Assembly (NCBI GenBank): GCA_016098155.1
Contig: JAAAJB010000010.1
Location: 1,429-65,428, forward strand
Origin: Actinomortierella ambigua
Lineage: Eukaryota; Mortierellomycota; Mortierellomycetes; Mortierellales; Mortierellaceae
Reading direction: 5' to 3'
Length of the DNA: 64,000 nt
Shown: in pieces, positions 24,101 to 34,796 of the stretch
Position numbering within the stretch: the stretch's first letter is position 1
How the letters are laid out: each line of letters opens with the position of its first letter
Notes under the pieces: generated by a model
Seen by the model: only the letters and a program-made list of their open reading frames with translations
What the model was told of the DNA's origin: nothing
Database searches by the model: none
Position numbers and translations under genes: made by a program

Positions 24101-24434
24101 ATTCCCTCCTTCTTTCATTTGTCCATTCCTTCACCCTCAATTGCTGTCTGATTCACTCTAGCTTACTTCTTCCACATCTACGTACCCCCTTTCCCTCTGT
24201 CTTGCCCCTCCCCTGCCCTCCCCTTTTTTTTCCAAGTTGGGTTTGCCTCCTCTTCCTTTGACTCACCTCGAGTCTCTGCTTCCACATCGGCTCTCCACAC
24301 TTCTCTCTTTTTTTTTACGTCGTTTGACGGACCCATCCCCGGTCACCACCGTCCTCTTTCCGTCCCTTTTCACCCTTTCCTCTTCGTCCTCCGCCCTCAA
24401 CGCACCACCGCTCTTTTCCACATCCAACGCAGCC
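21177..24434. other. Gene-poor region upstream of the kinase
   Basis: About 3.3 kb without a supportable gene. From 21300 to 22900 there are only short broken frames on both strands, the look of decayed transposon or pseudogene sequence. A T8-G14 run lies at 23188-23209 and a G/A-rich run near 23765-23795. From about 23940 to 24430 the plus strand is strongly C/T-rich, fitting the promoter and 5' leader of the kinase. A GATA cluster at 23249-23278 is listed separately. Confidence 0.5.
23249..23278. promoter_or_regulatory. Cluster of GATA motifs with an inverted repeat
   Basis: Four GATA cores, two per strand, fall within 28 bp (at 23251, 23257, 23266 and 23275). CTTATCT (23249-23255) and AGATAAG (23265-23271) form a perfect inverted repeat. 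Fungal GATA factors for nitrogen, iron or light control bind such paired sites. It lies about 1.15 kb upstream of the kinase start, so the target gene is uncertain. Confidence 0.35.
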
Positions 24435-27400
24435 ATGCCGATCAACATCGCCTCGGGTAGTTGTCCCTCGCCACCACCGTCCCCCTCGCGCAACTCGATC
24501 TTTGACCAGTCATGGTTGGTCGAGGCTGGCCCCAACATCGCATCGGCCTATCCCAAAAAATCCCAGTCGTCCGTCTATGTGCCTTTACCGCTGTCGCCTT
24601 CACCCGCACCTCGTCATGGTGAGTCGCAGTACCTGTCTATCCGCTCTCTCCTCATTCTCCCTGCTTCCCCATCATGTCCCCTTGAACTGTCTTCCAGCCC
24701 GTCCTCGCTTCGCCTTGTCTCGCCTTTTTTTCTTGTCATAATTTGGTTGGATGGATCGTCCGCTCCTCTATCGATCCCTCTCAGGCCACGAACGCACTTG
24801 CTCTCTCTTTTACACCGACACATACACAATCATGCCATCTGCACAAGCACGCCTAATGAGAAGAAGTCGAGTCAAAGGGCCTCTTGTGTAGCATGTGTGT
24901 GCTTTTGCCAAGTCATCTTTGTTTTACTTGCTCCTCTCGTATGCACGCTGCACAAAGACGTGGTTCATCCCTTTCAAAATCTGTCCTCGCATTGTCCATC
25001 AATGTCAAGCCCTCGTAACTCTTCCTCCGCTCCTTGCCCCCCCTTCCTTTGAAAACACCCCTGCAACCCCTCAATCACTTCAGTCTATCTATCCCTTTGC
25101 GGTTTGCTGCCTAGTCGAGGGTGTTTCCTCTCGTCTCCTTGCTGCCTTGCTTTCCACCACACTCCTTTGTTGGTTTTTGTCAGCAGAAAGGGTTGTTAAT
25201 TCTATTGGGTAAAACACAATTTCCACTGCTGACACATCATGTAACATCCCATGCTCGCTCTTCGATATTGTTGATGGGATATCGATCTAATATTAATAGC
25301 TACCAAGGTGCCACCTTCAAAAGCGCAACAGCCGACGATGACATTCTCACCTGTATCAGGATCATCCTCGCTCTTTTATGGGTCTTTGGACACTCGCGGC
25401 GCCTCGAGTGATCTACCGGGTCACCCTGTTGTATCATCATCATTATCAACAACAGCAACATCAACAGCAACAACAACATCATCATCATCATCATCAACAT
25501 CATCACTATCATCTCCTTCCGTTGATCTAGAACGGATAGAGGGAGCAAATAGCCACAAGCACTGGAAACCCTCAGATACATGGACCACTGCCGCTGCAGT
25601 TGGTGCATCACTACCTACGACAACGACAACCTCTTCTACAACCTCTGACCTCATTCGCAGGCCATCTTCCACGTATTATCCCTCCATGCCTGCGCTGTCG
25701 CTCAAGCTGGTCAAGTCCAAAAGCTCCTTTCTCGGTAACGGGCGTCATTCAGAGGTGTACAAGGCCTCTGCGCATCGGCTCTATGCCGTCTCGGAGATGG
25801 GAGAATCTTCCACGTCCTTCTCTTCTCCCAAGAATCTGGGTGCTGAGCACGTGCACGTCTCCACAGCCGATAGCTCATCCAGGTCAACAACCCCGTCAAT
25901 TCCCAGCAGCAGCACAATGACCTCATTGGCTCCTCGCACACTGCTTGGCCTTGCCCCCCTTTCTCTTTCCCCACAACTACATCATCCGCAAGAGCCATTA
26001 AAGTTTGAGCCACTTTCGCAGCTGCAGCAACGCGACAATAGCGATTCTGCGTCATGGACTGCCAAAGGCCCCGAGCAACGATGCGCCGTCAAGTGTTTGT
26101 TTCCAGATGACGAGTCCCAGCAAGTGGGGTGGACAGAGGCATTGCTGCTCCAGAGCCTCCAAACGAACGAGAGCTCTCATCCAGGCCGCGATCATGTGGT
26201 GGGCCTCCTGGGTGTCTATGATCAGGCTACACAGTCTGGCTTTACGGCAGACGACCAAGAGAGCTTTGACTTCCACCAGGCACGCCTGGACCGGATATCA
26301 CAGTCGTCATCGCCCAGGAGTCAACTTCAAGCTTCAACGGCAACACCGGTGACAGATACAGAGCCCGAGTGGGCGTTGCTACTCGAGTATTGCTCGCAAG
26401 GGTCCTTGTGGGACTGGGTCCAGCGACACCCTGAACAGGTCGGCTTACAGCTCTGGCTTTCGTGGGCCATACAGCTTGCTCAAGCGGTTGACTTCGTCCA
26501 CAGCGAGCAGCTCGTTCACCACGACATCAAGCCTCACAATATCATGGTAAGGTTTGATACGAACTATATTCCATTCCAAATCGTCTTCTTTCCCTTCCCT
26601 CCCCTTCTATCTTACGTTTAATTTAGCACATCTTTTCTTATTCATTCTATCTTTTCCGATCTCAATTTTGTTAGCTCACTTCGATGCTTGATGCCAAACT
26701 GTCGGACTTTGGCGCTGCACGGAAGGTCGAGGACTCCAGTATTGGCCTAACGGACGGTCTTGGCAGGGGGACACCTCCCTACTCAGCCCCAGAAATTTTT
26801 CATATGAACAAGAGCTACAGCTACCCGATCGACATTTACTCGCTGGGTGTGACGCTCTACGTTGCCGGACTGACAGCTCAGGAGCCCTTCAGTAAACTGA
26901 AGAGTGTGGTGGAGATGATGGTCTGGGTGAAGAAGGGCGGGTTCTGGCAGTGGGAGGAACAAGGATGGATTCACGACCGTGGTCCCGTCCCCAAGAAGAC
27001 CTCGCAAAGCCAGGCGAGTGTGTCATCTGCGGCAGCCGCCGCCGCAGCAGCAGCTGCACACCATGCACAGCAACTCGAGGCACGATCGGGGGGACCATAT
27101 ACCCAGGGCCGCCTGTGGGGCAGTCTGTCGAATTCGTCCCTGTCGTCTATATCGTCCATTTCCGATTTTCAGCATGCGCCCAGCAAAGAGGGCCAGCATC
27201 CCCATCGCCCACTGCCTCCACTCAACACGCACGGTCTTTCTGTAATGGCTCAGCAGCCGACACCTGGTCCTCTCACGTCGCCAATGGTTGCATCCTTCCC
27301 TAACTCGCCGCTTGACCCCACCCATCCGTCGCTATGGACGTCGTCATCGGCACATTTGGCAGCACCATCCATCACTATGACCTCGACCATGTCGCCTCCG

Positions 27401-27805
27401 ACTTACCAGCAAGAGATGAATGCTGCGGTCTCGCCACCCTCGTCTTGTCCATCTTCGCCCCTTCCTCAGCCAATGTTATCGGCCACCGCAACACGAAAGG
27501 ATCAGCATTATCAACAGCACAGTTTTCATTACCCTCCATATCACCACCACTCGCTGCCCCGATCCCGTCCACCGAGCCAGCAAAGTCTTGTGGACCTGGC
27601 GTCGTCCACTCTGGCACCCAACAACAGCAACAACAATGGTACGGTGTGGCGGTTCCTGAACGGCGAGCCCGTTGATGGCGCGATCATAGGGTTGTTGAAG
27701 GCCATGTGCCACCCGAACCCGCAGCAGCGGCCAACGGCTGGGCAGGTGGTAGCTCAACTGGAGGAGATCCAAGACCGGTTGGGCGTGTTGGCGATGCCTT
27801 GCTGA
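24435..27805 (+). CDS. Serine/threonine protein kinase-like protein with large inserts
   Basis: Exons 24435-24618, 25300-26546 and 26675-27805 join in phase and give 853 residues. About 200 Ser/Thr-rich residues precede the kinase domain. The glycine loop is LGNGRHSEVY (about 206-215). The ATP lysine is in RCAVKCLF (about 326), some 110 residues later, so the N-lobe has a large insert. The catalytic loop is VHHDIKPHN (His in place of the usual Arg, Asp about 470). DFG is at 488-490 and SAPE at 514-517. After the activation segment a low-complexity insert of about 220 residues separates the first C-lobe helices from the final LLKAMCHPNPQQRPTAGQV. All catalytic residues are present, so it is probably active; the substrate is unknown. 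The first intron (681 bp) is long; its acceptor at 25298-25299 was set by phase. Confidence 0.8.
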
Positions 27806-28266
27806 AAACAATCTCCATTCACACATACACACACACACGCATCTTTGAGTGCCACAAAACGCACACACAAATACCCACAGACACTGTACAACAATATATA
27901 TATTTTTTGTTTTTTTTTGTTTCTTGTAACCGAAACACTGCAAAGAAAACTCTGTTGCCCGAAATGCCTCAATCAGAATACGATTTATCACGCCCATTTC
28001 TATGATGCCATCAGTCATACATGTTTTCATTATTTACTTTGTTTATATTGATTTACAGATAGGCTGAGCGCTTCGGCCATACGAAAAAAAAAGTAGGATA
28101 GAGTGGGGTGTAGTATACGGTAAGGTGGTTCTCTCTGTGCAAGCGATGAGGTACCCCAGCACTGTGTAAGATTGTTTTTGGCTAACTGCAATAAGAGGTT
28201 GGGGAGGATCGGCAGAGGTTGATGCAGGTCCCAGTTTTTCTTCTCCTCATAAAAGGAGCAGCCTGT
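27806..28266. other. Convergent 3' region
   Basis: About 460 bp between two convergent stops. It contains a CA-rich tract near 27822-27840 and A/T-rich sequence near 27890-27925 typical of fungal 3' ends. No gene is seen. Confidence 0.5.
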
Positions 28267-30212
28267 CTAGTCGAGGTCCATGCTCATGATCTGTGCCTCG
28301 ATATCATGAACGGCCTGGTCGGTGTTGAAGTCGCTAGGGACAATGCGGTTATGAGAGCGAGGAGCAGTAAGATCCCCCTCTCCTTCTTCTTGTTCGTCCT
28401 CGGCATCCATCTCCAGATCGTCGTCAGCATCCAGTTCATGGATACGGGCGCCTCCCCGCCGTGGTCGAGTTGAGTGCTCGTCGTCTGCTAATGCGCCTTC
28501 ATCGTCGTCGCCAATCTCTTCAATGACGACGCCTGTCGAGCGACGGTGGCGATGACGACCACGGACAGTTTCTACAGCCGCCCTCTTCTCGTCCTCCTCG
28601 TCCTCCTCGTCCAACTCCTCAACCATGGCTGCAGCATAGAGAGGTGGGCGGCGGTAAAGCACCAGTTGCTGATGTGCCGAGGTGCTGCTGCTACTGCTTG
28701 TGCTATTGTCGTTGATGGTGTTCAGGCAGCTGGTCGGGTGTGATTTGAGCAGCTCGTCCACCCCAGAGACGAGTGAGACACGGGTGCCAGAGTGCTTGAC
28801 CAGAGCCCAGTTGCCCTCCACCTTCTTGGCACTCGAGCCGGTCTTGGGACGGCTGTGATCGTTGTTGACGTTGTGGTGGTGATGTTGGGATGGTGTCTCG
28901 TCATCGCCAAGCCAGCCATCCTGCTCTGCAGAGTACCGAGATTGTCCTGGTCGATGATGGTGTCGCCATGAATCGTGACGGTTGGTCGTGGAGGAGCCAT
29001 CTCGATAAGGACCCATGTCCATAGGGCGAGGAGAAGCACTCGATGTATCCAAAGGAGAAGAAAGTCCGTGGCCAGTGGTGGTGGTAGTGGTCGAGAAGCG
29101 CCGAAAATAGCCACCGGCTTTGGACCCAAACACCGTGCTATCGTGTCCAATCGCATCATCATCGTCGTCGTCATCGTTGGCACCATGGCCACCGCGCCAT
29201 CCGTTGCTCATGTTCTGGGCGACAAAGTCTTGATCGTGCTCAAGCGATCTCAACGGCGACGCTGCTCGTCCATCGAGCTTGACCTTCTTCTTCTGCGATG
29301 GCATCGCCGGTGCGTGATCCCAGACAGGGAGCAACGTGCCATCGTCCTGGACATCAAACACTTCTCGAAGCGACTCGGTGGTGGTGGTAGTGGTAGTGGT
29401 GCTGGGGCCACCGCTACGAGGATAGGTATCTTGAAAGCTGTTGCTGGAGACACTGCAAGTGCTGTCTCGTCGTCGCTTGTGCTCGTTCTCTCCTAGATGT
29501 AGCGCCACGAGCTCCTCGCCCGATGACAAGTCGATAATACTGGGGCCGGCTCTCGTCGTCTCTGTGGTGGTCCCTTGAGCCGAGCCCATTGCTCCCGTGA
29601 CTGCGCTGTTGAAGAGGCTCTCAGTGGGTTTGGAGATTTTTTTTCTTCCCGACCGTTGGTTGGGCGATGGGTCTCGCTGCAACGCTGAAGTCAGAGGTTG
29701 TGTATCCTTGTGCTTTGTGTGGGTGCTGGTGGTGGAGGTCGAGGCGTTGTGCCTATTTTTAAAAGTGCTGTTGTTGCGGCTCGGAAACGGGGTGTTCAAT
29801 GGCGGTGGAGGATGAGCAACCCTTTGTCTTGCAAAAGGTGCCTCGTTGGGTGCCATGGTTGGAGCCGCGGCTACAGAGTGAGCAGGCGATGAAGGTTCGT
29901 ACGCTCGGTCCAATGGGTTAATGGCCCGACCGAGTGGTGTCTTGGACACTGCTACATTTTTCTTGACCTTCTTGGTAGGACGACCAACGGTGGGGTTCGG
30001 GGATATCGAATCAGCGGCAGAAGGGGATGAGGCACCAGCGTTAGGTGAGTCTGTAAGGGACGAGTCCAAAGCTGCAAGGAACTCTGGCTCAAAATATAGT
30101 GGACGTTTTTTGCAGGCTGAGTGGAACGTAGTAGGTGCAGAGGACGAGGAGGCGGGGGAGAAGAGGGAGGAGGGGGAACCCTGCACTGGCTGTTGCTGTT
30201 GCTGCTGTGGCG

Positions 30213-30244
<32 letters not shown>

Positions 30245-30321
30245 AGCAGCTGCTGTTGTTGGCGGCGAGGGTGGTGATGTGGGAAGTTGAACTCCGCGGG
30301 GTGTGCGAACATTTGTAGCAT
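28267..30321 (-). CDS. Poly-Gln, disordered protein of unknown function
   Basis: A single 684-residue open frame on the minus strand. It opens with MLQMFAHPAEFNFPHHHPRR and goes into a poly-Gln tract encoded at about 30185-30270. The rest is Ser/Thr/Pro- and Asp/Glu-rich with basic, nuclear-localisation-like patches such as GRPTKKVKKNVAVSKT. Ordered-looking bits include KRPLYFEPEFLAALDSS, GNWALVKHSGTRVSLVSGVD and the acidic end DIEAQIMSMDLD. No domain is recognised. A nuclear regulatory role would fit the composition but is only inferred. Codon use and the unbroken length support a real gene. Confidence 0.72.
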
Positions 30322-30475
30322 GGAGGAAACGAATTGAGTAGGAATGAATTGGCATGCGTTTTCGCAATGCGGCAGTTGGGATGCAAAACTGAGTAGATGG
30401 AAGACTTTTTATTTGCTGCACCCTCAAGAAGCGTTCTCGAAGCCGAGAGAACACTGGAGAAAATGAAAAAAAATG

Positions 30476-31557
30476 TCACGTGTTATAGAATGCCAAAAGG
30501 GGAACGCATATTGCCACAAAGGCCGCGAGAACATCGAAGGCTGGTAACGACGAAGACGACGCCTGGCGCTGAGAGAGCTCTGGTTGTTCACCCCCATTCT
30601 GATTATCGCTTCCAGCTGTCCACCGCCCTTTCACAGCGTCCGAAGGGGTCTGCGCCCGCCAATGACGAAGAAGATCAACATTACTGAAATAGCCGCCTAA
30701 CACGCCCAGGTTTGGCGGGAGTTGGTCAAGGCCGCTACCTTCCAAAAAGGGCGCCGTTGCTGGGGGCATCTCGGATGAGGAAGGCACGGATGAACAGTGA
30801 ACTGATGAAGCCTCGATGTGGATTGGGAGCAGTGTTTGAATGGTATAGTTGCATAGCCGCGTAGCAGTCTCGCGACAATGGTACAATCCGTCACCGAACA
30901 AGCGAAACGTGTAGTTGCCATCCGGAAGCGTTGCTGGCGGCGTCCATATAAGCGATTTGTACGGAGTAGCTTGTTATTTTTTTTTCGCGGACCAAGAAAG
31001 AAGAGTTTATTTGTTAGCTACTACACGGCCGGCATTCAAGGTGTCACACGGAATTGAAGGCAAAGAGAGATATCCCACATCCAATCAGCTAGCCCTTTCA
31101 TGTCCACCTACGACATACCGAAGATTTCGTCAGGCGTCATGCGACTCATGTTGGCGATAACCAAGGTGGTATTATCGTTCTGCATAAGGTCCAGTTCTGC
31201 CCACTGCAGATAGGCCATGCCCGAGTGAATTGCCACATATGAGATGTTTACAGCCTGGTCTATTTGGCCAAGAAGCGAGACATCAGCACACAGGTCGAAT
31301 GAATGAGGCATTCAGTAACATGTTTTCCATCATATACTCTCGTTAGAATACCCTTGTAAAGCACGGCGTTCGAACCGAGATTGGTGAATTGAAGTTCGTC
31401 TACATGAAGTTTGAAAAGACACGATAACCCTGAGTGCTTGCATACAATGAGGTTCAAGTATTTAAGCAGCATCCATGAGTTTACATTTGCTTTTTGTTTT
31501 ACCAGCGTGTGCAAATGTTAGAAATATCGCTACTAAAACACAGATATGGTAGTGCAT
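30476..31557 (-). CDS. Secreted, probably GPI-anchored glycoprotein (Kre9/Knh1-like layout)
   Basis: Four minus-strand exons, 31557-31503, 31429-31352, 31259-31119 and 30969-30476, all interrupted in phase 1, give 255 residues. The first exon is a signal peptide (MHYHICVLVAIFLTFAHA). The middle has the beta-strand pattern of Kre9/Knh1-type cell-wall domains: AYLQWAELDLMQNDNTT, then SLIWTPPATLPDGNYTFRL. Five Asn-x-Ser/Thr sites occur (NIS, NTT, NMS, NYT twice) with several Cys. A Ser/Pro/Glu-rich stalk leads to SSSS and a hydrophobic tail LAAFVAICVPLLAF, like a GPI-anchor signal. Donors include GTATGT and a CTAAC branch site precedes the last acceptor (30971-30970). A role at the cell surface is inferred. 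The small exons hide the gene from simple frame scans. Confidence 0.66.
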
Positions 31558-32475
31558 GGTTGATGCAAAGCCTATACAGAGACAAAATGAGAAGGGGTTG
31601 ACGCTGGAGGACCTGGGAAGGACGAGAAAGGTGAAAGGAATGCAAAAGGGTGAGACGGTGAGAAAGAAGGATACAAAAACCAGGACTTGAAGCCCTTCTG
31701 ACGTACTCTAACGCATCGTTATAAATTGGAATCGTTTCCGGGTTATGTAGACTTTTTCATCAGAGAGGATAAACCTCGTAATGCCATGCTGTGTGGTTCC
31801 CTTCGAGATCCGAGGCAGGGCTATGCACACCTTAGGTTAGACCGCTATACCAGAAAGGCGGGTGACCAAAACTGAGTTGCCCTAGATACCCTTCTTTTTT
31901 TTCTTCTTCTTCTGCTGTGAACCCGCTTCTGAAGGTAGTGCGGGGATCTCTGGTGACAGAGGTCTGATCTGACCTGGCTAATGGATTCCCAACATGCTGC
32001 AAAACGGAACGGAATAAAGCAGAACGCTTGGCGTTCGCATGATGGTATATATGCTACTCTACCAAACTGTCATGCTGTTGTCGTCTTATCATTCAGCAAG
32101 ATCATAAAAGCCGAGGGATTCAGGATGGTGAAAGGCGCAAATTGGATCAACAGAGACACTCGCATCCACAGACTGTGAGATTGAGGGGGGTGTTCTTTCG
32201 CAGCGACTTGAATTGTCTATTAGCAACATCTCAGCCATGAAGCTTAGAGTACACTCGGCGTGTTGCCATCTTGAGAAGCGTGGTTCTGGGTTCTTTGTGA
32301 ATACCATAGACAGGGTTCCGTTTTGCTGGTTCTGTCGAACGTGAAATCTTCGTGTCACAAGGTTCACCACCCCTTAACAGGCAGTGGAACGCTGTACCTC
32401 AAAGCTGAACTTCGATCAAATTCCATGACTATTTCATCACCCTTTTCACCTCACCTGTGAAGAACAACATTCGAC
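31558..32475. other. Divergent region, glycoprotein and p23 promoters
   Basis: About 920 bp between divergent starts. It must hold both promoters. Short frames on either strand have no recognisable content. A T/C-rich run is at about 31890-31915. Nothing else was seen. Confidence 0.45.
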
Positions 32476-33727
32476 ATGTCTGCGTAAGTGGGTCTCCTAT
32501 TGTCAATGGCGAACAGGATGTAGCAGGAACTTTGTTGCAAGCCAAGGGCGCGCATGGAAAAGAAGAAAAGGGCGTGCAGCTGTTTCGCCTCTTGACGCGT
32601 CATGAGGGCTGACGGATGCATTTCAGCTTGTGTACCCAGTGTTGCTGACTGTCATAACTCCTCTTCTACCTCTGGTTACTTTCCCCTACACCAGTACCAA
32701 GCTCACCCCTGATGGTAAGACAAATGAATCTTTTATTATCTTTTGTGGATCAGCCTTATCACCAAATACTCTTTGTGAACGAGAACGTCACTAGCTGGAC
32801 GCGGCTACTTCCCGAAAAGGCTTCGTGTGAAGGTCGTCGAGGACTCATAGTCAAGCGAGTACTGATTGTCGATGTGTCCTCATTGTTCTTGTTCATCTCT
32901 TCTTAGTCCTGTGGGCGCAAAATGAGTCTTCTATCTTCCTCACCGTCAACCTGACAGATGCCAAGTCCACATATGAGCTGACGGAGGACACGATTGAGTA
33001 CAAGGCAACATCGGACAACAAGGAATATGCGTTCACATTAAAGTTCCACGAGCCCGTTGACAAGGAGGTATGTCTGGACGTGGACTATAGCGCCTTGAAA
33101 CTGGAGAGCATGGAGAGGGTTGTTGGAGTAGAATCGGGCAATGCCTACTCAAATAATCTTGTGACTGATACTGATTCCACGGAATATTGTTTATCATACT
33201 CATCTTTTTGCAGAATTCCAAGATCGCCAAGAACACTCGTCAGCCCTTCTTTATGCTGGCCAAGAAGAACCCCGGTGTGTGGTGGCCCCGCTTGACCGCC
33301 GAGAAGCAGAAGCCTTTCTGGCTCAAGACCGACTTTGGGCGCTGGAGAGATGAGGATGACGACGAAGAAGAGGTGCCGGACCAGACTGGTGGCATGGACT
33401 TTGAAAGCTTGATGGGAGGCATGGGAGGCATGGGAGGCATGCCAGGTATGGGAGGCATGCCAGGTATGGGCGGTATGGGCGGTATGGGTGGTATGGGCGG
33501 TATGGGCGGTATGGGCGATATGGGCGAGAACTTCGACGGATCTGACTCGGACGACGACCAGGTAACGAAAGCATGACGACAATCAGCATATTTTGTCAAC
33601 TTTAATACGTACAATCAATCAACTGCTGTACTACGATTGCTCAAACTCCTTTTATTTTTATTTGTTTTCGTTGGTGTAGGCTGAAGGCGATGATGTCCCA
33701 CCGCCATTGGAGGAGGTTGACGAATAG
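32476..33727 (+). CDS. SBA1: Hsp90 co-chaperone p23 (Sba1)
   Basis: Binds the ATP-bound, closed form of Hsp90 and slows its ATPase, stabilising client complexes in the cytosol and nucleus. Exons 32476-32483, 32695-32714, 32907-33067, 33214-33561 and 33680-33727 give 194 residues with consistent phase. The first two exons are tiny (8 and 20 bases). The CS domain spans about residues 5-100, with LWAQNESSIFLTVNL and the p23 signature WWPRLTAEKQKPFWLKTDF. A Gly-Gly-Met repeat tract (33412-33525) and an acidic end (DSDDDQ, PPLEEVDE) follow, as in other p23 proteins. It is complete. Confidence 0.93.
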
Positions 33728-34371
33728 AAGCGCTCTGTTTAGCGCGTCGTAACAATAACAGCAACTTTTACTTCTGCGCGAATTACAGCTGATATCAGAA
33801 AATTGGCCAGAATAAAATATTTGGTAGCCACTGGAGTCAACTTTTCTCAACCGCTTACTTGGAAGGCTAAGGGTCTTGAATATGGAGATTACAGAGCACG
33901 AGAAGGTAGCGGATGAAGATGGGAATGGACTCGTCGCTGTATGAGCCAAAGCCGAGTGGGGCTACTTCTCACCACCTGACAGGGCTTGAGGGCTACAGGG
34001 CGGTAAAAGACTGTGAGGTGGCAGTAGTGAACCAACTTGAAGAGTTGCCACCAGCTGACATGGTGTTGAAGGGCCGGCGGAGTTCTTCACTGCACGACCT
34101 GGAACCCGAATGTATTAGTGTCCCATAACAGGTTCGCCTTTACCACTGATCAACCGCGAATAAATGCTCTCTAAGCGACTCGCGTTGCCTCACGCCTGGG
34201 CCTTTGGACTGGAGCCGATGTCTTCTCCCTCCAGCTGCAGCACAAGAGGGTAGGACATTCTTGTGTTGGACCACAGTTCCAACAGACGGATTCGTTTGTA
34301 CAGGACAGGAAAATTTTTGAACGCCTCAATTTTTTCAACTGTCCCCGCTTTTCGGCTTGTCATGTTAAGCC
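33728..34371. other. Intergenic region before the Gemin7-like gene
   Basis: About 640 bp. One 70-codon frame runs on the plus strand near 33919-34128 (ending LEPECISVP), without recognisable features. Promoter sequence for the next gene is expected at the right-hand end. No repeat is seen. Confidence 0.4.
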
Positions 34372-34796
34372 ATGGACAACTTGGAGGAGCAATCACTGAA
34401 TGACGCCGAGATTGCACGACTTCTCCGTAAACGATCATTACTGTTCTGGTACACTGCCACCAGCAAGCAATTGACTGCGTCGATTGAGATGCCAGACAGG
34501 TGCGCTAGAAAGCAAGAGGCTTGTAGTTAGGGCAGGAAGGACTTTGCGTGGCAGAGGGTAGCTACTCTCAGCACATCTCGGCGTACGTACTCACTCCGTT
34601 TACTTTCTACTTTCCTTTCAACCTTCGCGCTGAGATCAGCCAAGGGCTGAGGGGTAGAATCGTGGCTGTCGACCAGGGCGAGAATCGGTTTCGGGTTGAT
34701 CATCTAGAGACACCTTTGGGCAAGTACTCGCGGGTAGTGTTACGAGGCACAGACGTTGACGCGATGAAGATGATAATTCAAGACAAAGGACCATAG
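34372..34796 (+). CDS. Gemin7-like Sm-fold protein of the SMN complex
   Basis: Two exons, 34372-34499 and 34640-34796, join in phase (AG|GTGCGC donor; GATCAG acceptor) and give 94 residues. The first exon encodes a helix LLRKRSLLFWYTATSKQL followed by a strand TASIEMPD. The second encodes GRIVAVDQGENRFRVDHLET, then PLGKYSRVVLRGTDVD. The order helix, short strand, then a 'DLDxxxFxVxxLxTPxG' strand and a final xxLRxxDV strand is the Gemin7 Sm-fold pattern. Gemin7 pairs with Gemin6 in the SMN complex that loads Sm proteins onto snRNAs. Yeast model species lack most of this complex, while other fungi keep it. Short length and moderate similarity keep the call at medium confidence. Confidence 0.62.

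Noticed and set aside
31365..31380. GTTCGAACC, similar to a tRNA T-loop
   Set aside because: No acceptor stem, D-arm or A-box fits around it, and it lies in an exon of the secreted glycoprotein gene.
33145..33614. Pro-Ile and Thr-His repeat frames on the minus strand
   Set aside because: They are reverse-complement readings of the Gly-Gly-Met repeat of p23.
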